Part shown: piece after piece, positions 57,032-64,000 of the stretch
Layout of the letters: each line of letters begins with the position of its first letter
How positions within the stretch are numbered: position 1 is the stretch's first letter
From: JAKLKS01 sp964370855
Lineage (GTDB): Bacteria > Planctomycetota > JAJSAM01 > JAKLKS01
Assembly (NCBI GenBank): GCA_964370855.1
Contig: CAYJMF010000011.1
Location: forward strand, 1 to 64,000
Length of the DNA stretch: 64,000 bases
Direction of reading: 5' to 3'
Notes under the pieces: model-generated
What the model was told of the DNA's origin: nothing
Database searches by the model: none
The model's input: the letters and a program-made list of their open reading frames with translations, nothing else
Program-made: the position numbers and the translations under genes

Positions 57032-57361
57032 ATGGGCACCTTCAACTGCCAGGGCGGGTCCGGATACTCCCGTCCCTTCGAGGTTCGAGGCTCCGAGTCC
57101 ATCGAGATGGACGTCGCCGTGGATCCTCCCCTCGCAGACGATTCGCTCCTCGATGTGCAGGAATCCGTGGACATGGTGGACTGGGTCTCCCACCCGGTGA
57201 CCGCGTGGGTGGGACACGCAGCGACGGTGCGCCTCCCCGAGGGTCCCGCCCGCCGCTTCGTGCGGGTGCGCCTGGAGAACGCCGTGCCAGACGGGCCTCC
57301 TCGCCGCGTCCGGTGCAGGATTCGCCCGCGCCTTCGCCGGTTGGGGGGCGGATCGGACTGA
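57032..57361 (+). CDS. Array paralogue 2 (diverged)
   Basis: A 109-residue member of the array that lacks the FPKY start but keeps the core: GYSRPFEVRGSESIEMDVAV (compare YYSDPYEVTPYKSLSVEV), LLDVQESVDMVDWVS (compare GTLQESSDLETWTD) and RRFVRVRLEN (compare VRYVRLKIV). It ends in an Arg-rich tail instead of FWAKAVAR. Copies 1 and 2 are complementary halves in a sense: one keeps the start, the other the middle and end, which could reflect an ancestral gene that was split. GGAGG is 9 nt upstream of the ATG. Confidence 0.7.
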   Translation: MGTFNCQGGSGYSRPFEVRGSESIEMDVAVDPPLADDSLLDVQESVDMVDWVSHPVTAWVGHAATVRLPEGPARRFVRVRLENAVPDGPPRRVRCRIRPRLRRLGGGSD

Positions 57362-57455
57362 AATTGAAATCCGCCGCGGCCCCGGTACCGGGGCGGGCAA
57401 GACAAGGGAAGCAGGAACGCCGTAAAACTAGCGCCGCGAGCGCAAGGAGATGAAA

Positions 57456-57788
57456 ATGGCCGAGCCGATCGTCTTCTACCCGAAGTACACGACCCTGGTC
57501 GAGGGGACCTACTACTCGGACCCCTACGAGGTGACCCCCTACAAGTCCCTCTCCGTCGAGGTGTTCAATGCGGCGGCCATCACCTCGGGGACCATCACGG
57601 GGACGCTCCAGGAGAGCAGCGACCTCGAGACCTGGACCGACATCACCACGTCCCTGGCTCCCAGCGCGGGCGCCTCCGCGACGGACGACTTCTCCGACAC
57701 CGTGCGCTACGTGCGGCTGAAGATCGTGATCGGCGCCACCGGCGGCGTGGTGACCTTCTGGGCCAAGGCCGTCGCCCGCGAGTCCTAG
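57456..57788 (+). CDS. Array paralogue 3 (typical form)
   Basis: A 110-residue protein that best represents the family: EPIVFYPKYTTL, YYSDPYEVTPYKSLSVEV, GTITGTLQESSDLETWTDI, VRYVRLKIVIG, VVTFWAKAVARES. The alternation of hydrophobic and polar residues and the many Gly/Thr suggest an all-beta sandwich. No signal peptide, membrane helix or Cys. Superficially the 'LQ-S-D-TW' plus 'RYVR' pattern resembles beta-sandwich proteins of phage virions; that is a recollection of pattern only. AAGGAG lies 6 nt before the ATG at 57456, favouring it over 57450. Confidence 0.82.
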   Translation: MAEPIVFYPKYTTLVEGTYYSDPYEVTPYKSLSVEVFNAAAITSGTITGTLQESSDLETWTDITTSLAPSAGASATDDFSDTVRYVRLKIVIGATGGVVTFWAKAVARES

Positions 57789-57865
57789 GCGGGTCCCGTC
57801 CGGCGGTTCGACCGGCGGATGTGGAGAGCGGTCCCGGAGGGCGTTTCAAGAGGCTCGGAGGTTCG

Positions 57866-58222
57866 ATGACCGGCGAAACAGTGATCCTGTTCCCGAAGTA
57901 CACGTCGCTGTGCTCCAAGTCCGGTGGCGTCTCCTACGTCTCCGATCCCTTCGACGCGACCGGCCACAAGTCCATCGTCGCCGAGCTCAACTTTGTCTCG
58001 GCGGTCGGGGGGGCAACGACGGTGACGGGGGACCTGGAGCAGAGCAGCGACCTCAAGACCTGGTCGGCGGTGACGGGGGGCGGGCTCGCCCCGAGCGTCG
58101 GCGGCATGGACAGGGCCGTCGTGTCGGGGACGGTCCGATACGTCCGCCTGAAGGTCACGGTCTCGGGGGGCGGGGCGCGCATGGTGGTGGTGTGGGCGAA
58201 GGCCGTCGCCCGGGTGCGATAG
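57866..58222 (+). CDS. Array paralogue 4
   Basis: A 118-residue member: TVILFPKYTSLCSK, SYVSDPFDATGHKSIVAELNFV, VTGDLEQSSDLKTWSAV, VRYVRLKVTVSGGG, VVVWAKAVARVR. The spacing between motifs is that of paralogue 3 with a few added residues. It has a single Cys near the N-terminus. CGGAGG stands 5 nt before the ATG. All six genes are on the same strand with 4-80 bp gaps, so a single transcript is likely. Confidence 0.82.
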   Translation: MTGETVILFPKYTSLCSKSGGVSYVSDPFDATGHKSIVAELNFVSAVGGATTVTGDLEQSSDLKTWSAVTGGGLAPSVGGMDRAVVSGTVRYVRLKVTVSGGGARMVVVWAKAVARVR

Positions 58223-58231
58223 GAGGCGGCC

Positions 58232-58600
58232 ATGAACGGACAGGTGCTCGCCTTCTTCCCGAAGTACACCTCCATGGCCGGCGGGGGGACGTCGCCGGGG
58301 CAGGACGTGTTCTCGGAGGTCTACGAGGTGGTCCCCTACAAGTCGCTGGTGGTGGAGGGGACGATCATCGGGGCCATCGGGACCGGGGCGGCAGTGAAGA
58401 TCCAGCTCCAGACGGGGAGCGACCTCGACTTCACCGCATGGCAGGACATCGGATCGGAGGAGACCCTCACAGGAACCCCGGTGCAGATCACGGTGAGCAG
58501 CCCGCTGCGGTACGTGAGGCTGCGGGCGAACCTCTCGTTCTCCTCGGGGTCGGCCATGGCGGCGACGTTCTGGGCGCTGGGCCTGGCGAGGGAGGTCTAG
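58232..58600 (+). CDS. Array paralogue 5
   Basis: A 122-residue member: VLAFFPKYTSMAGGG, FSEVYEVVPYKSLVVEGTII, IQLQTGSDLDFTAWQDI, LRYVRLRANLSF, AATFWALGLAREV. An insertion of about 7 residues follows the FPKYT motif. AGGAGG stands 5-6 nt before the ATG, 9 bp after the preceding stop. Confidence 0.82.
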   Translation: MNGQVLAFFPKYTSMAGGGTSPGQDVFSEVYEVVPYKSLVVEGTIIGAIGTGAAVKIQLQTGSDLDFTAWQDIGSEETLTGTPVQITVSSPLRYVRLRANLSFSSGSAMAATFWALGLAREV

Positions 58601-58617
58601 ACCGTGGGGGAGAGGTC

Positions 58618-58980
58618 ATGAGCGGCCGGATCTTGGAGCCGTTCCCGCGGGGGTTGCTGGTGGGGACCCTGATGTCCACCACCACCTATTACTCGGAACC
58701 CTTCGATGTGGAAGAGGCGAAGAGCCTCGCCTACTGGGCAGCGGTCCTAGGGTCGTTCCCGGCTTCGATCACGAATCCGTTCACGGCGTACGTCGAGACG
58801 AGCAACGTGATTCACTTCGGGAACTGGGTGAACTTGACGCCGGGGGGGATCACGCCGAACTTCAACACTCCGGAGACTGGGGTCGTCGAGGATCCGATGA
58901 AGCTCATCCGCATCCGGTTGGTCTTGGCGGCGGACGAGTCGCCGCTTGTGGAGTTCAGGATCGTGGCGAGGGACCAGTAG
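58618..58980 (+). CDS. Array paralogue 6 (diverged)
   Basis: A 120-residue member that keeps the general layout but few of the invariant residues: ILEPFPRGLLVGT at the start, TYYSEPFDVEEAKSLAYWAAV, TAYVETSNVIHFGNWVNL, MKLIRIRLVLA and VEFRIVARDQ at the end. It has lost the SSDL and FWAK words. GGGGAGAGG precedes the ATG. It is the last recognisable copy; the next gene is unrelated. Confidence 0.75.
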   Translation: MSGRILEPFPRGLLVGTLMSTTTYYSEPFDVEEAKSLAYWAAVLGSFPASITNPFTAYVETSNVIHFGNWVNLTPGGITPNFNTPETGVVEDPMKLIRIRLVLAADESPLVEFRIVARDQ

Positions 58981-59010
58981 GGGATTGCCCCCTGGGACGG
59001 AGGAGGTACC

Positions 59011-60102
59011 ATGGAGCCCGTGAACAGCGAAGGACGCCGGCCGGCGAGGTTCTCCATCCCGCTCCCTGGCATGAGGGCGGGGCAGTCCGTCGGCCTCGGG
59101 TCGGTCCTGAAGCGCATGACCTCGTCAGTCGGGATAAGGCCATGCGTGGGGTGTGAGAGTAGAGCCGGTAGGCTCGATCGGACCATTTGGTTTATGGGGA
59201 GGAATCAGGAGGGCAACGCCACCTCCGTAAAATCCGTACGAGCAGATTCGGCCATCCCTGTCAATCACTCTACGCTTCCGGCCGTGACTTTCAGGGTGCC
59301 GGTCGGAGGATGGGTGGTGGAGGCGGAGCAGAAGTACAGATCCGAACACAGCAATGGGTCAGTAAAGGGAGTCCACGGGGATGGAGAATCGTCTCCTTGT
59401 ATCTGCAAGGAAGGGGATGGTGCCGGATGGGAGTCGATTTGGGTGTATAGGGTAGAGTCCAAACCGGAGCTGGATCCACTTCCTGCGAATACGTTCTTGC
59501 GATTGGATCTGGAGTTTGACTACTGGATCTATTATCTGTCAGGAGAGATTAAGTACTATGAGATGTTTTTCGATGAGTCATGGCGGATAAAGGCAGGCGG
59601 GCTGACCCTGCCAGATCCGCATTGGGTACACGCGGAGGGCTCCTGCGCCATCTGGTGCACGGAGATTATTAAGCTGTCACTTGAGATTGTCGAGGGAGCG
59701 GCGGATGATGAGGACTTCATCATGTGGCAAAAGAAGGTGGACACAGTGGACAAGGACGGTTACCGGAAACAGGTGTCAATAATCCAACCGCAGGAGGGTA
59801 GGGAGGGCATCTCGTCTGAGAAATTCGGGAATCCCACGAAGACCTACACGGACACCTATTTCCCATATCATTGTTACTCGCTGGCGGTGTACGGGGTCGC
59901 GTGGGACACTCCTGACGCACCTCCGGGGACTTGGGGGCCAGTGATTCCGCCATGGGACACCAATTTTCGTCCCAAGGATATCCGATGGCTGCCCGATACT
60001 GTGGGGCTGAACGATGGAGCGGTGGCCTTGCGCATTGACGACCCAGTGCGGGGTTCTGGTGGACCGGGTCACCCCCAGGTGATTAGGAAGGAGATGTCAT
60101 GA
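59011..60102 (+). CDS. Unknown 363-residue protein, lower-GC gene
   Basis: I do not recognise this protein. It has no signal peptide or membrane helix. The first 35 codons or so match the high GC of the array; from about 59130 onward the sequence is much richer in A/T (for example the YWIYYLSGEIKYYEMFF stretch), unlike anything else in the window. It is rich in aromatic residues, Asp/Glu and Gly, and has six Cys residues in the pattern CVGC, CIC, C-AIWC, C. GGAGGAGG stands just before the ATG, and its stop overlaps the next gene (ATGA). It may be a larger partner of the array proteins. Confidence 0.75.
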   Translation: MEPVNSEGRRPARFSIPLPGMRAGQSVGLGSVLKRMTSSVGIRPCVGCESRAGRLDRTIWFMGRNQEGNATSVKSVRADSAIPVNHSTLPAVTFRVPVGGWVVEAEQKYRSEHSNGSVKGVHGDGESSPCICKEGDGAGWESIWVYRVESKPELDPLPANTFLRLDLEFDYWIYYLSGEIKYYEMFFDESWRIKAGGLTLPDPHWVHAEGSCAIWCTEIIKLSLEIVEGAADDEDFIMWQKKVDTVDKDGYRKQVSIIQPQEGREGISSEKFGNPTKTYTDTYFPYHCYSLAVYGVAWDTPDAPPGTWGPVIPPWDTNFRPKDIRWLPDTVGLNDGAVALRIDDPVRGSGGPGHPQVIRKEMS

Positions 60103-60620
60103 GGGGTAACGGGCTTTCGGACGACGTCTTGGAATTGAAGATGGAAATTCGGCGCCTACGACGGTGGATGGGGCTCATGGTGGCTGGAATTCTCTCCGTC
60201 GCGGTGATGGGGCTTGCAAAGGGAGAGCAAGGACTCCTGAGGGTCGAGGAGGTAAGGGTGAAGAAATTGGTTGTGGATGACCCTGACGCAAATGCAATCG
60301 CAGTTCTATCTGCGAAGTCCGGCTCACCAAGCCTTTCCTTTATTCAAAGGGATGGGACGGTGCGAATGTCCCTGTCGGCGGGCCTCCGCAGCGGCGAGAG
60401 AGATATTGAGTTGGCAGGACTGACCATATTTGACAGGAAGGGTAAGGGGATGGTCCAAGTCGGGCTGTGGGGTGGCACGGGCAGTGCCGAGGATGCTGCG
60501 GTGTGTGTATATGATGGCGACAGAAGCGAGGCGGAAGTCAGGATGAGAGTATTGGGTGGGGTTCCGAGCATCACCGTGCGGGACTCAAAGGGGCAGGATC
60601 TGTTTGCTTCCCCCAAGTAA
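60099..60620 (+). CDS. Membrane-anchored beta-repeat protein, lower-GC gene
   Basis: A 173-residue protein with a short coiled N-terminus (DDVLELKMEIRRLRRW), one membrane helix (about 24-42) and a beta-rich outer part with repeating units of the form GxPSLxFxxxDGxxRxxL (GSPSLSFIQRDGTVRMSL; GVPSITVRDSKGQDLF). I recall similar short repeats in uncharacterised bacterial proteins, but no function. The gene is AT-richer than its surroundings and overlaps the previous gene by 4 bp, with AAGGAG upstream of the ATG. The orientation would display the repeats outside the membrane. Confidence 0.72.
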   Translation: MRGNGLSDDVLELKMEIRRLRRWMGLMVAGILSVAVMGLAKGEQGLLRVEEVRVKKLVVDDPDANAIAVLSAKSGSPSLSFIQRDGTVRMSLSAGLRSGERDIELAGLTIFDRKGKGMVQVGLWGGTGSAEDAAVCVYDGDRSEAEVRMRVLGGVPSITVRDSKGQDLFASPK

Positions 60621-60778
60621 GGTACTCCGGCTGTTGCGCCTGTAGCGGCCCAGGTAGCATTGGACGCCGCCGCACCCAGTCTTCGGGGGAATCCGAGGGA
60701 TGGCTCGGTCTAGGGAGATGAGGTGGGGGCGGAACCCGGGAGGCTCGCGTCAAGGTCGGCTCGGCAAAGGAGAGAGTT

Positions 60779-60985
60779 CTACGCTGCCGCCACCAGGCGC
60801 AGCACCGGAAGCGCACGGTCATTCCCCAGGTACGACACCCGGAGCGCCGCACATATCGGTCGACGCCGCGACCTTCGTCGTCGCTTCGCCCGGTGCGCCA
60901 CGTCGGGCGTCCGGTCGCCGAGCCCCTGGTGGGGCCTCTCGGTGCTGAAGGCGGACCATCCGGTTGGGTGTCCTACGAGGTGCCC
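60779..60985 (-). pseudogene. Remnant of an IS3/IS481-type integrase (transposase) C-terminus
   Basis: In one minus-strand frame, open from about 60985 to a stop at 60779, the translation reads FSTERPHQGLGDRTPDVAH (about 60893-60949). This is the signature at the end of rve/DDE integrase domains of IS3- and IS481-like elements. The rest of the catalytic domain is absent: a stop lies just upstream and no DDE motifs are seen. It is therefore a decayed fragment, showing that an insertion sequence once sat beside the array. Confidence 0.65.
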
Positions 60986-61090
60986 TCATCGGCAGAATCA
61001 GGTGTTTGTAGACGAATCCGGTCGCTTGCGGCAATCGCGCAAGGCTCCTCCCGGGGCACCATCGCCTTCCCGCCCCCGCGTACCTCCCGC

Positions 61091-61163
61091 CCTCTCCGCG
61101 ACTTCCGGATAAGGACACAGCCCTCTCAAGGTTGCGACACCGGTTCAAATCCGTTCGGGCGGA
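61091..61163 (+). tRNA. Degenerate tRNA-Glu(CTC)-like sequence
   Basis: A 73-nt cloverleaf of exactly tRNA length. The anticodon arm CAGCC-CTCTCAA-GGTTG pairs fully (one G-T) with anticodon CTC; the T-loop is TTCAAAT in a stem with four of five pairs; GGACA precedes the anticodon arm as in tRNA-Glu. But the acceptor stem pairs only five of seven, the D-stem three of four, position 14 is T rather than A, and there is no encoded CCA. It is more likely a decayed tRNA gene than a working one. The remainder of 60621-61748 shows no gene. Confidence 0.42.
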
Positions 61164-61732
61164 TTCCCCGCGGCCCCCCACACGGCGCGACAGTCGATCA
61201 TGGGCGTTTGCGGCGCCAAAACGCGTTTGCCACGGCTCCCACAGGGGCACCAACGGGTAAGTCCGTTGCCGGGTGTGGATGTGTCCTATTCCGCGGGGGG
61301 TGGCGGGGGCACGGCCGGCGGGACGGGAGCCCGGGGAGGCGCGGGCGAGGTACCCCGCGTGGGCGCGGCAGGGCCTCCGTGTTGGCGCCGGCCGCGACGG
61401 GCGCGACCGTGGCCACTGGGGCGGGGCGGCGCCACAGGGCGTGCCTGTGGGGGCCGGGGCGGGGACCGCGGGGGAGGTCCTGGGGACCGCGTCGCCCGTC
61501 GCCGCCCCAGCGCCTGTGGTCTTCGCCGGTGAAATCAACTGCCGCTCGCCGTCTTCACGAAACCTGCACACATCTCCTCCTCGATTCGCCTCCTGAACAG
61601 TCCCCCGCCTCGCCCCTGCGAAGGACCTCGGCCCTTGACCGGGGAGTTCCGCCCCCGGCCCCTCCCGGTCGGCCCCTCCCAGCCCCGGCTCCCCGCGGCC
61701 GGTTGAGCCACCCGGACCGCTGACCGCCGCCG

Positions 61733-61738
61733 TACAAT
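61733..61738 (+). promoter_or_regulatory. TACAAT -10 element for the M64 peptidase
   Basis: TACAAT ends 10 nt before the ATG at 61749 and overlaps the earlier in-frame ATG at 61737, which argues for 61749 as the true start. Confidence 0.45.
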
Positions 61739-61748
61739 GCCCGTACCG

Positions 61749-63404
61749 ATGCGCTCCGCCGCCACCCCCGTCCTCCTCTTCGCAGCGGCGCTCCTCCTCG
61801 CCGCCGGCCCCCTCCCCCTCCCCGCCGCGGCCCAGGACCGCAAGCCCGAGGGCAACCCCTTCGGCGAGGAGGCGCCGCCCCCCCTCACCCCGGAGCAGGA
61901 GAAGGAGGCGGAGAAGCTGTTCGCCGAGGCGAAGGCCTTCGCGGCGAAGGGGAAGGGCGGCTTCGAGGAGGCGCGCGTCCTCTTCCAGAAGTTCCTCAAG
62001 GCGTACCCCGGCGCCAACGAGGACATGCTCCGCGAGGCGGAGGACCGCTCCGGCGAGAACTGCCTCGCCGGCATCGAGCTCATGCACGACGCCGGCCCCT
62101 CGGCCCGCCGCATCGACGTCGAGCTCATGGGGGACGGCTACATCAAGGCGAAGTTCAAGTCCTTCTGGAAGGACGCCCCCAACCAGATGAAGGAGTTCTG
62201 GGCCGAGACCCTCTACGACGAGTACGAGAACTACTTCAACGTCTGGCGCTTCGACCTCATCTCCAAGGAGGAGGGCGTGGACGAGCTCTCCATGGAGGAG
62301 AAGATGGGGGGCCCGCCCCCGGAGCCGACGACCACCCCGGGAAGGAGGAAGAAGGGCCCGAAGAAGTTCTCCACCGCCCTCAACTGCGTCGCCGCCGGCG
62401 GCCAGAACCAGGTCTGGGCCGACCCGGACCAGGTCTACCGCTGGCGCCGCTATCTCCCCGAGAGCGACGGCCTCACCATCGCCTTCGCCAAGAAGGGGGA
62501 GCTCGGCATGGGGGGCGGCGGCATCGCCACCACGGGCAAGCGGGTCGCCGTCGTCCACGAGTTCGGCCACGCCTTCATCGGCCTCCTCGACGAGTACGTG
62601 AACAACCCCGAGCGCCCCCAGGGGAGGATCTTCGCCGCCAACGCCGTCTCCACCAACGACGAGGACCCCCGCAAGCCCCCGCCCCGGGAGGAGATCCCCT
62701 GGAAGCACTGGCTCGCCATCGGCAACAAGCAGGTGGACGTCATCCTCGGCGGCGCCACCTACCAGACCGGCGTCTTCCGCCCGGCACAGGGCTGCGCCAT
62801 GAACACCGGCGGCGGCAAGTACTGCTGGGTCTGCCGCGAGGAGGGGGTGCTCCGCATCTACTCCTACCTCAGCCCCGTGGACGAGTACGGCCCCGTGCAG
62901 CCCGTCGTCACCCTGGCCCCCGGCGAATCGAAGGAGTTCTTCGTCCTCCCCATGGCCCCGAAGCGCCACGAGCTGTCCGTGGACTGGTTCCTCCAGCGCC
63001 TCTCCACCGGGGAGCTCCTCCCGGCGGAGCCGCCCCCGCCCTCCGGCGACGACGTCTCCTCCGTGACCGACGAGCGGGCGGGGCGGATGTGGCGGGGGGA
63101 CGGGGACCGCGGCTTCGCACGCCGCCAGGACCCCCTCCCCGACGGCGACCCCCTCGGCTTCGCCCTCAAGCCGAAGGTGAAGAAGCTCCCGAAGAACGCC
63201 TTCCGCTCCTCGGCCCTCGTCGAGGGCCTCGAGCCCGGCACATGGCGCCTCACGGCCCGGGTCCGGGACGACACCCGGGTCCCCGGCTACCCCTACCCAT
63301 GGGTCATCAAGGACGCCGCCCGCCTGCGGGAGGAGCGGCTCGCGTGGCGCATCGACGTCGTCGCCCGGGCACCGGAGCCCGCGGGCCCCGCCCCGGAGAA
63401 GTAG
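61749..63404 (+). CDS. Exported M64-type (IgA-peptidase-like) metallopeptidase
   Basis: A 551-residue protein with a signal peptide (about 1-29, PAAAQDR). The zinc-binding helix is HEFGH (residues 270-274) followed by AFIGLLDEY, the M64 arrangement; GIELMHDAGPSARRIDVELMGDGY and the serine/cysteine-rich segment CAMNTGGGKYCWVCREEGVLRIYSYLSPVD are also family features. A TPR-like helical stretch (about 40-90) precedes the catalytic domain, and a beta-rich tail follows (about 390-551). It should be a periplasmic or surface protease; its substrate is unknown. The earlier ATG at 61737 would sit within the -10 element. Confidence 0.88.
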   Translation: MRSAATPVLLFAAALLLAAGPLPLPAAAQDRKPEGNPFGEEAPPPLTPEQEKEAEKLFAEAKAFAAKGKGGFEEARVLFQKFLKAYPGANEDMLREAEDRSGENCLAGIELMHDAGPSARRIDVELMGDGYIKAKFKSFWKDAPNQMKEFWAETLYDEYENYFNVWRFDLISKEEGVDELSMEEKMGGPPPEPTTTPGRRKKGPKKFSTALNCVAAGGQNQVWADPDQVYRWRRYLPESDGLTIAFAKKGELGMGGGGIATTGKRVAVVHEFGHAFIGLLDEYVNNPERPQGRIFAANAVSTNDEDPRKPPPREEIPWKHWLAIGNKQVDVILGGATYQTGVFRPAQGCAMNTGGGKYCWVCREEGVLRIYSYLSPVDEYGPVQPVVTLAPGESKEFFVLPMAPKRHELSVDWFLQRLSTGELLPAEPPPPSGDDVSSVTDERAGRMWRGDGDRGFARRQDPLPDGDPLGFALKPKVKKLPKNAFRSSALVEGLEPGTWRLTARVRDDTRVPGYPYPWVIKDAARLREERLAWRIDVVARAPEPAGPAPEK

Positions 63405-63505
63405 CCCCCGCGCGCGGGGCTTGATTCCCCATGCTCCGGGCCCGTTCCGACGATACTAGGAGAGGAACGGCGGAGGTCCCCGTCCGTCCCGACAGGAACC
63501 CAGAA

Positions 63506-64000
63506 ATGCCCATCCCGTCCCGCCTCCTCCTGCTCGCCGCCGCCTCCTCCCTCGTCGCCGCCCTCGCCTGCGGCTGCGCGTCCCCTCCCGTGGAGAACCC
63601 CCGCACCGACTACAGGGTGGCCGAGGGCTTCGCCTCCCGTCGCCCCGCGGACATCGCCGTCCTCCCCGTGGCCGGGGCCCTCCCGGCGAAGGCCGCCGAG
63701 GCCCTCCGCGACTCCCTCCGGCAGGGGCTCCTCGACCGCCGCTTCGCCCCCCTCCGGGCCACCGCCGTGGACGGCCACCGCGAGGACTTCGCCCCCGGCG
63801 GCTCCACGGCGGTCCTGGTCGTCACCGTCGAGAGGTGGGACGACGCCGCCCTCCACGGGGTCGGCATCGTCCGCATGTCCGCCACGGCCCGCCTCCACGC
63901 CGCGTCCACCGGGGAGGTCCTCTACGAGGCCCGCCTCAAGGACGTGCGGGTGGAGGCCGGCATCACCTCCCGGACCATGGAGGATCGTCCCCGCACCATC
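63506..64000 (+). CDS. Lipoprotein, GNA1162/DUF799-like (3' end beyond window)
   Basis: The 165 visible residues run off the window end without a stop. An N-terminal lipoprotein signal (LLLAAASSLVAALACGCAS) has a Cys at residue 22 or 24 as the likely lipidation site. Then ADIAVLPVAGALPAKAAEALRDSLRQGLLDRRFAPL and STAVLVVTVERWDDAAL...VRMSATARLHAASTGEVLYEARLKD match the layout of GNA1162/DUF799 outer-membrane lipoproteins, as I recall it. AGGAGAGG lies some 35 nt upstream, not at ribosome-site spacing. Family assignment is moderate. Confidence 0.7.
   Translation, partial: MPIPSRLLLLAAASSLVAALACGCASPPVENPRTDYRVAEGFASRRPADIAVLPVAGALPAKAAEALRDSLRQGLLDRRFAPLRATAVDGHREDFAPGGSTAVLVVTVERWDDAALHGVGIVRMSATARLHAASTGEVLYEARLKDVRVEAGITSRTMEDRPRTI

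Noticed and set aside
55938..60620. Prophage or phage-tail module.
   Set aside because: No terminase, portal, capsid, integrase or lysis genes are present; the small beta proteins alone do not justify the call.
61164..61732. Small genes in the region before the M64 peptidase.
   Set aside because: Frames lack ribosome sites, typical composition and motifs; I see nothing supportable there.
60819..62969. Minus-strand frame opposite the M64 peptidase.
   Set aside because: The plus strand has the HEFGH motif and signal peptide; the minus translation is low-complexity.
1..64000. CRISPR array.
   Set aside because: No regularly spaced direct repeats; the only tandem repeats are the 15-bp units in pyrB and the 19-bp pair near parA.

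Overview
The window looks like a piece of a draft, probably metagenome-assembled chromosome. It is very GC-rich, contains three 10-base N gaps with poly-G/poly-C tails, and has tightly packed genes with 4-base stop/start overlaps. Lipid A and heptose (LPS core) genes show a Gram-negative outer membrane. The mix of HEAT-repeat lipoproteins, FHA-GAF histidine kinases, a giant alpha-2-macroglobulin, carboxypeptidase-regulatory-like surface proteins and an M64 peptidase suggests Planctomycetota or a neighbouring deep lineage. That placement is inference; no rRNA or marker set is present to fix it.

Layout. 0.1-8.9 kb: an LPS operon (lpxK, lpxL-like, a deoxyhypusine-synthase-like gene, fused hldE, gmhB, a second split heptose kinase and nucleotidyltransferase, and a double LPS-kinase-like protein). 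9.1-14.4 kb: three paralogous HEAT-repeat plus PsbP/DUF1795-like exported proteins, with a small gene and a WaaG-like glycosyltransferase between them. 14.5-19.6 kb: a second LPS block (methyltransferase, two glycosyltransferase types, heptosyltransferase, double GT4 fusion). 19.6-21.1 kb: a monooxygenase gene enclosed by 38-bp inverted repeats. 21.1-32.3 kb: housekeeping and signalling genes (moxR, hsp20, class III aminotransferase, pyrI-pyrB, two tandem FHA-GAF kinases, parA). 32.5-36.0 kb: a Gly-rich secreted protein, an anchored carboxypeptidase-regulatory-like protein and a sigma-like double-HTH regulator. 36.2-45.7 kb: truD and a 2690-residue TPR/alpha-2-macroglobulin protein. 45.7-55.3 kb: small membrane proteins, a nucleotidyltransferase pair, a P-loop kinase, a 744-residue surface protein, ilvE, a squalene-cyclase-fold-like secreted protein and a membrane-fused spermidine-synthase-like protein. 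55.9-60.6 kb: an accessory island with an AraC-HTH regulator, six tandem paralogous ~95-120-residue beta-rich proteins and two atypical lower-GC genes, followed by an integrase remnant and a degenerate tRNA-Glu-like sequence. 61.7-64 kb: an M64 peptidase and the start of a lipoprotein gene.

Whole-window patterns: (i) TANNNT hexamers lie 6-11 nt before many start codons, consistent with leaderless transcription; (ii) a GTATCA-N5-TGATAC palindrome occurs three times; (iii) a conserved hairpin directly follows the stop codon of three genes; (iv) several families of near-perfect inverted repeats sit between genes.

The least explained system is the paralogue array at 56.7-59.0 kb with its regulator upstream and the two AT-richer genes downstream.
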